Source of the DNA: Nothophaeocryptopus gaeumannii
Taxonomy: Eukaryota; Ascomycota; Dothideomycetes; Mycosphaerellales; Mycosphaerellaceae
Assembly (NCBI GenBank): GCA_031771865.1
Contig: JASISA010000036.1
Span: 1,302,001 to 1,366,000 of the forward strand
DNA: 64,000 bases
Direction: 5' to 3'
Part shown: positions 10,411 through 20,297 of the stretch, piece by piece
Numbering within the stretch: position 1 is the first letter of the stretch
Layout: the number at the start of each line of letters is the position of its first letter
Notes under the pieces: model-generated
What the model was told of the DNA's origin: nothing
Database searches by the model: none
Seen by the model: the letters and a program-made list of their open reading frames with translations, nothing else
Program-made: the position numbers and the translations under genes

Positions 10411-10984
10411 ATGGCTGGGGCAGTCAGAGCCCAATTTTGTGTTAATAGAGGCGAGGTGTGGGTGTACAAAATGGGTGGGAAGTGGCGACGCATCATGGCT
10501 ACTGTGGCTACTGCATGGCATGGAGCTCTCTGGAGGTTTGTTGCGATTTGTACAAGTATACTGTTAGCCAGAGCCTGGACACAATGACACCCATTCTACT
10601 TTGCAGCTACATACTCTTCTTGTCAAATGAAATCGGAAAGAAGATGCTGATGTGAGGATGGAGTTTGAACTCTGTCGTCACATGCATTCATGCCGTCTAC
10701 GTTTCCTAGAAGAGTTTAGGGTCACGTACATGATGCGAAAGCGGCTTCAGTGGAGATTCCACAGAGGTCGTGTAGTAGTCAGCTATCTTTCGTCAACGTA
10801 TCTGCTTTAGGATAGGTAGACGATTGCTGGGCTGGAGCTGTGGTTCTTTCATTGTAATGATGAATTACCTTTGAACAAGATGAGATGAGACTACATATAT
10901 GAGTTGTATTTAAACAGCAAGCATAACAGAAGTACAGGTCCATACATCTTGTCTCTCTTGATTCTTCACAAGAACGCAGAAACG
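10411..10984. other. intergenic, P450 promoter
   Basis: No gene supported in 570 bp. The P450 frame stays open back to a Met at 10904, but that leader (MYLNSKHNRSTG...) does not look like a P450 N-terminus. Confidence 0.45.
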
Positions 10985-12605
10985 ATGTTTGACTCGGCCA
11001 CCCTTCATCCATCCATGTTCCTCGTTCTATTGCCATTTCTGCCCATCTTCCATTCGATCATCATCTACTTCCGCGACACTAAGTCCCTCCGCCGCTTCCC
11101 ATCCCTCACCCCTCTCGCCGGCTTCACAGACCTCGCCTATATCCTCCACAACGCCCTCCTCCCACCCAACCAAACCCGCACCGAAGCCCTCGACGCCGCC
11201 CACAAACATCTTGGACCTATCATCCGTCTAGGCCCAAATCGCCTCTCTTTCGCTTCCCCTGACGCGGTGAAAGACATCTATGGCACGGGGACGAAGTGTA
11301 CGAAGGGAGACCAGTACACCACTCCCAATCCTGGCGGCGGGGCGACGAACATCCTGTCCAGTGTAGACAAGGCCGAGCATACGGTCAAGCGCAAACGAAT
11401 GAGTGCGGCGTACGCCACGTCCAACCTCCAAACGTGGGAATATAAGATTGTTGACAAGGTTGAGAAGCTGCTTGGACAGATTGATTTGAGAGCGGAGAAA
11501 GGAGAGGTCTTGGATTGGCGGGTTTGGAGTAATCTGTTTTCGATTGATGCGATTTGCGATATTGCGTTGAGTTGGAAGTCGGGGTTTATGGAAGCTGGGA
11601 ATGATGATGTTGTGGCGGAGACGGAGAAAGGGAAAGAAGGAGTAGGTTTCCGGGAGAGCTTGCATGGTGTCAATCGGGCTCTTGAACCGATAGTTTGGAG
11701 TGGACGGTGGTTTTTAACTTTGAAATGGTTGACGAATTTATTGCCGTGGTATCGACTGCGATGGCAGAGGGCAGCTGCATGGAAAGATGTCGTTCGGCAT
11801 CTCGCGAAGAAGCGTCTGAAGCTTGACTCAGCGGGCGAGAAAGTCGATGATCTTTTCACATGTCTCCTGGTCGACACTAAGGGACAGCAGCTAAATCTGG
11901 ACATGAATGAGATTCTGGCAGAGACAAGCCATTTGCGTGAGTATCATCAATTTGGATCTAAACTCTCCCGCTGACCTTGTTCCAGTTGACGCTGGCTCCG
12001 ATACGACCTCGATAGCCTTGACGCATATGCTGTACTTTCTGGCCAAAGACCCGAGCAGCTCGACAAAGCTACGTCAAGAAGTCGACGACGTAATGGATCC
12101 TGACCAGATCGTCCCAAGATATGCACAAGTGCGTTCGCTGCCTTATCTGCGCGCCTGTCTCGACGAGAGCATGCGACTTCGCCCAGCGTTGTCGGCGGGT
12201 ATGCAACGCAAAACACCCGAAGGCTGCTGTCAGATCGCGAGAACTTGGATAGATGGCAATCTCAACGTCTCAGTCGCTGCCCATGTCGTTCATCGAGACG
12301 AACACGCGGCTGGTTCAAGTCCGGATGCGTTCCAGCCCGAGCGATGGTTGGAGGGCGATGAAGAGTCCAGGAAGAGGCTGCAGCGATACAATTTGACCTT
12401 CAGTCAAGGTGGCCGGATTTGCATTGGCAAGAACATCACGTACATGGAACAGCAGTTGCTTGCTGCGGCTTTGGTGAGACGATATGACTTCTGGCTTCCG
12501 TCATCTGACTGGAGCATCCAGCACGAGGAATACTTCAATCTCTGGCCGAAGTCATTGCCACTCACATTCAGCAGGAGGCAGTCAATGGGAGATAAGAGCG
12601 AGTAG
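10985..12605 (+). CDS. Cytochrome P450 monooxygenase
   Basis: Two exons (10985-11936, 11986-12605) split by a 49-nt GT-AG intron; 523 aa. The N-terminus is a membrane anchor (MFLVLLPFLPIFHSIIIYF). The I-helix oxygen-binding motif AGSDTTS follows directly after the intron. ExxR is ESMR, the PERF-type motif is FQPERWLE, and the heme-binding loop FSQGGRICIG supplies the thiolate (about Cys463). All catalytic landmarks are intact. Substrate and CYP family cannot be told from sequence alone. It ends 35 bp from the convergent stop of a Zn2Cys6 regulator, a common arrangement for small secondary-metabolism or detoxification loci. The start at 10985 is chosen because it precedes the anchor. Confidence 0.93.
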
Positions 12606-12640
12606 ACAGCGAGAAGCCTAGCCTTTGAGAACAAGGCTGT

Positions 12641-13903
12641 TCATCGTGCCAGCGACTTGCCCCGTCGCATCTCCATTTGACTTTCTGTCGAGCTCAGCAT
12701 TCCAATCTTGTCTTGTGTGTAGAACCCGGTGCGCTGTTGCAGCTCTTTCAGCAAAATTATAACCTTTTGCCTGAGCTTGCGACTTCTACTATGCTTGGCG
12801 GCCAGCCGAATGCAGTGGGTAGCCTGGACCTGAACGCCATCAGATGCTGAGCTTAGCGAAATGGCGATGATCTGTTCGGCATATGCTCGTTGTAGTGCCG
12901 TGTCCGCTCCGAGGTTCACAAGCAGCCGTATAGTGTAATAAGTCTGCATCGCCGCAGCACCGGCTGGTGTTGGATACCATACATTAGATCCGGCATGAGA
13001 GGAATCCAGATTGAGAGGCTGAACAACCTTGGCAGCACTCTTGTGCCATTCAGACAGTGCATTGAGGAAGGCAAGCCTAGCTTCAGGATCATGTACAGAG
13101 CGTTTGCTCCCAAATGCATCCCTGGTAGCCTCTGCGGCGAGTAAAAGTGCATTGTTTCCGAGTGCGTCCTCTTCCCTCCCGTCGTGGATGGTCCAGTATT
13201 CTTTCCTCAGCATAGCTGGCTTCTCATAGTTCAGTGCGATATCGACATCGTGCCTGACGAAGACCCAGTAACTTCCTTTGAGCAGGATATCATCCGTGGC
13301 CCGGATGTATTCAATGTGCGTCTCAATGAGCGATTTGGCTCCATAGAAATGCCTGCTGTAGTCTTTGCCCATACCAGCCATCAGTTCAAAGCTCAAGAGA
13401 AGGACAGAAGCCGGGAGAGTAAGCTCAATGGGATCATCGGCGGACAGTGAGCCAAGGAGAAGCCTGAGACTCGTTCCGTATTTGGATTCCGCAATGGTTG
13501 TCCATTTCTCCAGTCTGGTGATCAGCGCCATCTGTCTGCTTGCAAGGGCCATCACGCAGTATCGGAGCAGCTCAGATTTCGCCACGCGGCGCATAAGGTG
13601 GTATTGGAAAGCATGGCTATGATCAAACACATCCATCCAAACGGCTATGTGGTCCTGGAATTGCCGGAGTAGAAAGGCGGTCTCGGAAGTCCCATCCATG
13701 AGTCCCTGATTTGGCTCCGCGGCGAGCTTCTCCTGTCCAGTAATGGGCGCGAAAGTGATCATAGTACTCCGTTCGCACTCAAGACCCGCTTTGGCACAAC
13801 TCCCGCATCGTGGTAGTTCTTCATCACAACGTATGTGTCGACTGCGACAGGCGAAGCAGCCAGTCTTCTTCCGAGGGCCGGACTTCCCTCTGGGATTTGG
13901 CAT
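12641..13903 (-). CDS. Zn2Cys6 transcription factor
   Basis: Uninterrupted 420-aa frame. The N-terminal zinc cluster is TGCFACRSRHIRCDEELPRC... with Cys 16, 19, 26, 33, 36 and 43, exactly C-x2-C-x6-C-x6-C-x2-C-x6-C, preceded by basic residues. The remainder resembles the 'fungal specific transcription factor domain 2' class, helical and without long disordered tails. Such proteins bind DNA in the nucleus and often control adjacent metabolic genes. It is convergent with the P450 and diverges from the BSP protease gene, so either could be a target (inference). Confidence 0.92.
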   Translation of the reverse strand: MPNPRGKSGPRKKTGCFACRSRHIRCDEELPRCGSCAKAGLECERSTMITFAPITGQEKLAAEPNQGLMDGTSETAFLLRQFQDHIAVWMDVFDHSHAFQYHLMRRVAKSELLRYCVMALASRQMALITRLEKWTTIAESKYGTSLRLLLGSLSADDPIELTLPASVLLLSFELMAGMGKDYSRHFYGAKSLIETHIEYIRATDDILLKGSYWVFVRHDVDIALNYEKPAMLRKEYWTIHDGREEDALGNNALLLAAEATRDAFGSKRSVHDPEARLAFLNALSEWHKSAAKVVQPLNLDSSHAGSNVWYPTPAGAAAMQTYYTIRLLVNLGADTALQRAYAEQIIAISLSSASDGVQVQATHCIRLAAKHSRSRKLRQKVIILLKELQQRTGFYTQDKIGMLSSTESQMEMRRGKSLAR

Positions 13904-14382
13904 TGTTGCTTACGGTCAGAGGAGACATGGCGGGTAGCTCTCAGGTACAAATAGAGGCATAAGCGCCGTCCGGCTGGCATGAGTCGTGTAGCTTGGAGGA
14001 TCTGCTTGGGCTGTACGTCAACTGTTTAGTTAGCACCGCGTGGCGGACAAGGGGTCCAGATACTGATTTGAGATCACAACAAGCTTCTGAAACAGTGGGA
14101 GAAGGTTCATGTCCATTCGCACACGTTCATGAAGTATCTGCAAAGCAATATCGCTATGTAAGTAAATGCGGGTCACATGACTTGATGGGCCTTGGCAAAT
14201 CCTGCTGATTAACAACAGTCCAAAGCTGCCTGCACCTGCTTCGCTTCGTCCCTTGCCCCTGGACGTCCTCTGGTGGCTGAACAGAAAGGGATGCACAAGA
14301 CATACAAATACTCCTCCGCTTACCGAAACACTAGAGCGCGAGGGTCAAGCGATCTACACTCCTGCAATAACGCAATAGCGCC
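13904..14382. other. divergent intergenic, Zn2Cys6 factor / BSP protease
   Basis: No gene. Contains the promoters of the two flanking divergent genes; short ORFs show no family features. Confidence 0.45.
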
Positions 14383-15171
14383 ATGCCAACTATTCCGAGA
14401 ATACCTGAGCAAGACATCTCGCCCGCACCTTCCACCCTCCCTATCCGGAAGCACCTTTTCGACACGCCAAAGCTGCGGCTGCAGCTAAACGATCTAGCCC
14501 ATCAAGGATCATCAATCTTCCTTTCCAATGTCAAAGGCAATGAAGACCTTGAGGAGCAAGTGCAGAATGTGTTGAATTTGCTCTACACACCGGACTGTCA
14601 CCGACCTGGAACTCGATCTGTAACGCTCATCATTCGGGACTTAGATGGCGTAGCCTACACGACCGGTACTGACCTGGATGACGACCACAAGGAGATTCAC
14701 TTCAGCCTGAAATACATCAATCACTCGAGAGCCGACCAGCGACATGAGCTGCTTGGCGTCATTTGCCATGAGTTAGTCCATTGTTTTCAATGGGCTGCTG
14801 AAGGTACATGCAATGGTGGTCTGATCGAGGGCATTGCGGATTGGGTCAGGTTGCGAGCTGGCCTTGCTGCGAAGCACTGGAAGCAAGAAAGCAATGGGAA
14901 GTGGGACGGCGGCTATCAACACACTGGGTATTTCTTGGAGTATCTGGAGAATAGGTTTGGGCCGGGCACTGTCAGAGGTATCAATGGGTATCTGAGGAAA
15001 GGGAAGTATGACGAGGAGAAGCTGTTCAAGGAATGCTGCGGAGGTCATAAGGTAGATGAGCTGTGGGAGCAGTACGGCGAGAATCTGAAGAAGAAGCGAG
15101 AGCGCGAGAGAAGCGAGGCGAAAGCTGGCGCAAAGGAAGAGCCGAAGCGACAAATTCAGAGCTGTTCTTAA
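14383..15171 (+). CDS. Basic secretory protein (BSP) family metallopeptidase-like protein
   Basis: Single exon, 262 aa. The zinc-binding motif HELVH lies in GVICHELVHCFQW. It is followed by GLIEGIADWVRLRAGLAAKHW, the second signature of the plant/fungal/bacterial BSP (PF04450-type) zincins, and an HTGYFLEYLENRFGPGTV block. No signal peptide is evident: the N-terminus is PTIPRIPEQDISPAP, so despite the family name a cytosolic or unconventional location is possible. The C-terminal tail is strongly charged (KKKRERERSEAKAG). The family is implicated in plant defence; the fungal role is unknown. It is transcribed away from the Zn2Cys6 gene. Confidence 0.88.
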   Translation: MPTIPRIPEQDISPAPSTLPIRKHLFDTPKLRLQLNDLAHQGSSIFLSNVKGNEDLEEQVQNVLNLLYTPDCHRPGTRSVTLIIRDLDGVAYTTGTDLDDDHKEIHFSLKYINHSRADQRHELLGVICHELVHCFQWAAEGTCNGGLIEGIADWVRLRAGLAAKHWKQESNGKWDGGYQHTGYFLEYLENRFGPGTVRGINGYLRKGKYDEEKLFKECCGGHKVDELWEQYGENLKKKRERERSEAKAGAKEEPKRQIQSCS

Positions 15172-15523
15172 GTTGGAGATCGCGGTCATCATTTAAGTAT
15201 CAATTAGACCTGCTCTGCTCTCAGATGTATAATCTAAATCTAGACTTTGCGCAGGAATCCTTTCGCCACCGTTGCGGTTCGGAATAGAGATGTTGGGCTG
15301 AGCCCGAGGACAAGCCTCTGTTGCTGTGATTTCCATTCATGGCGGAAACGGGCGTATGCAAACCTGTCCATGCCTCCAAAACGACTTCACTGCCTCTTGC
15401 GGGTTGGTCCAGGGGACTTTGTGCTTTGGCCTGGGAAGAAGTCGCGAGTGATCTTCTCTGCGTCGCATTCGTCGTTTCGTTACGGGCCTCGAATTTCGTG
15501 CCCCTTGGCTTCGCTGCGTGCAG
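15172..15523. other. convergent intergenic
   Basis: Between the BSP gene and the 3' end of the pyrimidine nucleotidase gene; no gene seen. Confidence 0.4.
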
Positions 15524-16347
15524 TCACACAGACTTGAATACCTCTGGAAACAGCGTGCGAAGCTCTTCAAGACGTGATATTTGGTGATCACATGCTGGCT
15601 CCGGTGGGGCCTTCGAGTCCGGTTCAACAAGATGTACCGTTTTCCAGCCATATGCCTTGGCTCCTTTGCAATTCAGAGCAGAATCGTCAACAAAATAACA
15701 TCTCGAGACGTCAGAGATATCAGCTTCCTTCATAGCTTTCGCAAACATATTCGGATCCGGTTTACAAAGCAGCTTTGGAGCCGCGTAGTCGCAATAGGTC
15801 ACCCCTTCGAACAGGTGTTCAATTCCAAGGAGTTGGATCACTCGTTTCGCGTGGTTGATGTATGCATTCGTGAAAAGCCAAGGTTTGATCTTCTCTCTGT
15901 TAATATCTTCGAGCAGCTTTCGTAGTTGTGCATTTGGCTTGATGATCTCGTCCAGGGGAAGGGCGTCATCGACTTTCGCGTTGTATTCTAGAGGGTCAAC
16001 TTTGTGATGGCGGACTGATATTGTAAGCACACGATCTTTGTTTGCTACCGGTTCAACATCGAGCGTACCTAAACCTTCAATAGCCAAGCCATAATCTTTA
16101 TAATATCGTTGATGCAACATCGTAGCGTCCTCGCGAGACAGCGACAGATGAGACTGAAAATAGTCATCTAGAAGGCACTTTCGTTACCACTTCGGTTCGT
16201 ATCTCAATCATCCAGATCCTGCATACCTATGAGAACAGACATGTGCTCGTGAATCTTGTACGACTTTGGGTAGAGACAGTTGTCGATGTCAAAGAAGAAG
16301 ACTGCACGTTGTGGCGTGACGCCGTTTGTCGTCTCGTTGATGGCCAT
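15524..16347 (-). CDS. Pyrimidine 5'-nucleotidase (SDT1/PHM8-type HAD hydrolase)
   Basis: Three exons on the minus strand (16227-16347, 16069-16167, 15524-16014), giving 236 aa. HAD motif I is FFDIDNCLYP, motif II LFTNAY, the motif III lysine lies in CKPDPNMF, and motif IV is CYFVDDSALN. The family dephosphorylates pyrimidine (and some other) nucleoside monophosphates in the cytosol. Intron 16015-16068 is 54 nt and in phase, so an unspliced frame carries 18 extra residues between AIEGL and VRHHKVDPLEY; intron 16168-16226 joins SVLI to DDYFQSHLSLS. The start at 16347 (MAINETTNG) puts motif I near residue 20 as usual; an in-frame Met at 16422 would add 25 residues. Confidence 0.9.
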
Positions 16348-16768
16348 GATGAATAGGCCACGATCCAGTCGACTATGGAATTTAGAAGTGAACGTGACAA
16401 AAGAAGGGAGAGGTGTCGTCAAGTGTAGAAGGTCGACATATCATATTCACGAAGGAGTCACCATTGATGTCTCCGTGGGAGGAAACGTGGGACGAGCACG
16501 GGTCACATGCAGATCTTGGCGCGGCTAAGACTCGGCGTCCCGACCTCCTCTCCTTTCCCTTCCTCGAGCTTCAAGAACTTTCAACGCGACACAACACACC
16601 GCGAGGCACATTCTGCACGCAGGTGCTTCGACGCTCCGCAACTGTTCAGCGCCGTGTCTCATCCCACTCATCGCGCGTTCCCGGATACTCGCCCTGCGAG
16701 AGCATGCTCGTCGCACCCTCAGTCCACCCTGTAGAGTTGAGTGGTCCCAGGAGCCAGGACGGAGCGCA
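16348..16768. other. divergent intergenic
   Basis: Promoters for the pyrimidine nucleotidase (minus) and the disordered protein (plus). No additional gene. Confidence 0.4.
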
Positions 16769-19300
16769 ATGGCGCTGAGTGCCAGCGCGCAGGCGAACGG
16801 CACAGTGATGCCTTCGTCTGCTGAAGAGGACGCGCTATACACGGAGCTGCTACGCGTGCAAGATGCGGTCGTCAATGGCGCGCACCCACGATTGAAGCTG
16901 CCGCCGGCAGGCATCGAGTCGCTCAAGGCCGCCTTGCTCGCCACGCCTCCAGCTGCCTCGGTGCAGTTAACAGCATCCGGCGTAGCCAACAGCATAGCCT
17001 ACAGTGCGAATGCTGCAACTAACCACACACAGCTCCCGTCAACACCCACACTGTTCCCGAGTCTGCCGGGTCTGCAGGCTCCTCCGTCTTCTGTGAACGC
17101 TCATGCGTCAGGAATGACGCCGGGCGGCTTGAATCCCATCTTCTTGGAGAAGTCGGATAGCCTTGTAAGAGCAGAGGGACAACTGAAGCGGCAGCGCGTA
17201 GAGCGCGACTTGCAGGCGCAGGTTGAACAACGCAAGCATCAGACTCAGCGTGATCGCGATCCAGGCGCGGCCGACGCGCCTTCTCCCATTGATGTCTCAG
17301 CTATCCTTGCTACATCTTCGCAGCGCGAAGCTCACAAAACAGGGGTTCGCTCAGTGGGCAAGGCTGGAAGTGTCGCAAGTAACAGCTCCTTCGACACAAA
17401 TGATTATTACTCCAGCCAAGTCGAAAGTGACTGGTCCTCTCCAAGAAGCGCAAGCAAGGGTTCTGACCGTGCAGCAGGTGCCTTCGCGGCTGACTTCGAT
17501 CCCGTCGAAGCGCCGAGTGCACCCTTCGCCAAGCCAGCTGGCAAGCAGCCGGCGATCGAACCCTTCGAAGAAGAGGACGAGGATGATGAGTACACTCCGC
17601 CCGATGCAGCAGCGTTTGCGTCCTTTGATACTGGCATTGAAGCAGGTCAGATCACGCCTGAAGATGACGATGAGGACTACGAGCCCGGCGAAATCACGCA
17701 GGAGAGCGTGATACCAGCGCCGTACACGCAGCCGCAGGTACCATCGCAGCCGTCTCCAAAGGTTCCCGTCATTCGCAATCATTTGACTCACATCGCTGCG
17801 CCGCAGCCAAATCGCGTGTCTCCTCTCGCCGTGGCCAAGGGTTCAAACATTGAGCTGGAGCTGGTGAACGGCCGGCCAGAAGTTGTGAAGAAAGCCCAGC
17901 AGCAGCAACGAGTTGGCCCGTCTCGCGCAAGTACCGCATCTCCTGCTGCAGCAAATGGCAGTGGACCTTCCAACAAAAAGAAGATGCGTGCAAACAAGAA
18001 GCGAAAACGCGAGGAGCAACAGCAGGCAACCGGACGAGCGAAGAAGAAGCGGGACAAGCAGGCTGCTCGCCAATCGTCACCCACCTTCAAGGAGCCACGT
18101 ATCAAGGATGAGCCGATCTCCCCTCCGCCATTTGCGAACATTCCGGAAGCACAGCCCTATGTCCAGAGGTACAAGACAGCCGAGATTGACCTGGTCTCGC
18201 CAAGACATGTGCAATCACAAATTCAGTATGCACACGAACCTGCTCGCTCTGACGTGCGATATGAGTATGCTATGCCCCAATCTCCCGCAGTCGTTCGGAT
18301 TGCCTCACCCGCTGGTCATCGTCCGGCGCAGCGAGACACTCAAGATCTCAGACGAGTCGCAAGTCTTCACCATGCGCAACTTCCTCTTTCTCCTGCTCAG
18401 CGTGGGCGCTCCCCCGCCCCACAGCGTACTGTCTCCGCGTCATACGGGGATTCGAGAATCACACAACCTCCTGCAGAGCCACAAGCGCGGTATTACGAGC
18501 AAGCTTCATCAGATCAGATCACATACGTGCGGGAACGTTCGCCACCTCGACTGCAGGAATATCGTGAACCCTACAGCGCTAGGCCACAGAGCCCAGCGCT
18601 GATGCCTCCGCCAGCGGCCGCTCCAAGGCGTATCGTGGTTGATCAGTATGGCAATAGATACTATGCCGCTGACCCTGAGCCGGCACCAGCGCCTTCCGTA
18701 CCAAGAGCCTCAGTCGCCCCGGTGGACAGGCGTCCGGCCATGGAGATTGGCTACGAACGCGCTCCCAGTCGGATGGCGACATCATACGGGCAACCTGCTC
18801 CTGCAGCCTACGAACAGCCGGAGGCCAGGATGGCACCACCACCGTCACGCTCTAAACTTTCAAACCAACAGACTGTTCAATATGTCGATGCGAACGGTTA
18901 CCCTGTCCGAGGGTATGAAGCGAGACCCGCTCAGCAAGCTCGCTATGCACCTGAACCCACGTCTCCTGTCTATCAGTCGGCGACTACGAGATACGACATG
19001 GCGCCTCCGCCAGCACCCCCGGCCCGAGAACCGACATCACCGGTGTATGCTGCCCCCACCAGAGCTTACAGTGTGAGACCTGAAGATCCAGCTTCAGCAG
19101 CGGCTAGCTACACGCGCCAGGCCAGCGCTGCGCCTGTTCAGTACGTCTACCAAGACACGGCCGCACCACCGCCAGCACGTGCAATGAGCGTGGTGCCTGG
19201 CTACGAGCAACCTCGCCAGCAATCATACGCCCATCAGGCCGTGAGGTATGTCGACCAGTACGGGCGCGATGTCCAGTACCAGAGCGATGTAAGATACTAA
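16769..19300 (+). CDS. Large disordered Pro/Gln/Ser-rich protein, probably nuclear
   Basis: Uninterrupted 843-aa frame with no recognised enzymatic domain. It has an acidic stretch (EEEDEDDEYTPPD; DDDEDYEPGEITQE) and a strongly basic NLS-like block (KKKMRANKKRKREEQQQ, KKKRDKQAAR) around residues 405-435. Next comes KEPRIKDEPISPPPF, which contains a consensus SUMO-acceptor motif (IKDE). The C-terminal half has repeated Tyr-rich units: VVDQYGNRYYA, YVDANGYPVRGY, YVDQYGRDVQY. The layout suggests a chromatin- or RNA-associated scaffold, but that is inference; I do not recognise the family. The closest Met to the promoter was chosen as start. Confidence 0.75.
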   Translation: MALSASAQANGTVMPSSAEEDALYTELLRVQDAVVNGAHPRLKLPPAGIESLKAALLATPPAASVQLTASGVANSIAYSANAATNHTQLPSTPTLFPSLPGLQAPPSSVNAHASGMTPGGLNPIFLEKSDSLVRAEGQLKRQRVERDLQAQVEQRKHQTQRDRDPGAADAPSPIDVSAILATSSQREAHKTGVRSVGKAGSVASNSSFDTNDYYSSQVESDWSSPRSASKGSDRAAGAFAADFDPVEAPSAPFAKPAGKQPAIEPFEEEDEDDEYTPPDAAAFASFDTGIEAGQITPEDDDEDYEPGEITQESVIPAPYTQPQVPSQPSPKVPVIRNHLTHIAAPQPNRVSPLAVAKGSNIELELVNGRPEVVKKAQQQQRVGPSRASTASPAAANGSGPSNKKKMRANKKRKREEQQQATGRAKKKRDKQAARQSSPTFKEPRIKDEPISPPPFANIPEAQPYVQRYKTAEIDLVSPRHVQSQIQYAHEPARSDVRYEYAMPQSPAVVRIASPAGHRPAQRDTQDLRRVASLHHAQLPLSPAQRGRSPAPQRTVSASYGDSRITQPPAEPQARYYEQASSDQITYVRERSPPRLQEYREPYSARPQSPALMPPPAAAPRRIVVDQYGNRYYAADPEPAPAPSVPRASVAPVDRRPAMEIGYERAPSRMATSYGQPAPAAYEQPEARMAPPPSRSKLSNQQTVQYVDANGYPVRGYEARPAQQARYAPEPTSPVYQSATTRYDMAPPPAPPAREPTSPVYAAPTRAYSVRPEDPASAAASYTRQASAAPVQYVYQDTAAPPPARAMSVVPGYEQPRQQSYAHQAVRYVDQYGRDVQYQSDVRY

Positions 19301-20297
19301 TAACGTGAATTTGGTGTGTTGGTTTCCAAACGCTTCGGCGGCATAGCACGAATTGGGGCTTTTATCCAAATGGAACATGGCATACTTGTGTTTGGGAACA
19401 TTGTACTATGAGCGCAGTCGCATGTTTGTTGGCGCGGCTTGGAAAATTGCGAGCGAACCTGAGCGGCATGCGACAGGGGAGGTGGCTCTTGCGATTGATT
19501 CTCTCTGTTCTCTTGCGATGTACAACAGTGGCACAGAGGCTCCCGAGAGGTCGGACTTACGGCGTGCGCTCCGAGAGACTGCTCAAGCTAGCTAGGTGCA
19601 GAAATTATCATCAGCACTACGTACGAAGACTCGTTTCAACTCCATGATGATTCTGTGCAGTGTGTCAAAAAGGAAAGGAGTTGATGAGCCTGCGCTGTGC
19701 ATTGCAGGGTTGCTTGTGTACGGAAGTGCCAACGTGCGATCCTCTGTTTTGATCTTGGAGAGACTACGGGTCGATCTCAGGTCCGGTCCATAGATCGAGA
19801 CTACTACAGATGTGCTAAAGTTACTGTGTCTAGACCGCAACACGTCTGTGCAGTCTGATGCTGATATTGATACGTGAACGCTTGAATAGATAGGAAAAAT
19901 TAGCGGTGAAGTGGGAAGCGAGTAGAGCTACTGTTTTCCTGTCCGACTCACGTGACGGTTCTGGGACTCCGCTGTTCGAATCTCGAGCTTCTCGCTCACG
20001 CTGCTGCTGTGCACTCCACTGCTCCTCCTCCTCCTCCGCGCCATTCCACACCACCTCTCTCCCCATCGACAATGTCTGCTCGCTCTTGAAGGAGTGCAGT
20101 GGCGTTGTGTGTGTGTCTCGTGCTCTATCTTCTCTTCTCTTCCGGACAACTCGCAGCGCGTGGGCTTCTTGCCGGCCGGATCCCTATTATTGTCCTGCAT
20201 TTCCCTCCTCCTCGACGCATCCCTCTACCGCTCTACCACCCCCAACCTTGCCCCCGCCGCCCTCCACGAACCGCCGCGCGGTGCATGAGGACCGAGC
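19301..20297. other. intergenic upstream of the KH-domain gene
   Basis: No gene supported. Overlapping ORFs in several frames around 19900-20290 lie in a C/T-rich tract that is probably promoter and 5' UTR of the KH gene. Confidence 0.45.

Noticed and set aside
19974..19982. GTTCGAATC, a tRNA B-box-like string
   Set aside because: No flanking T-stem pairing, no A box at the right distance and no cloverleaf; not a tRNA.
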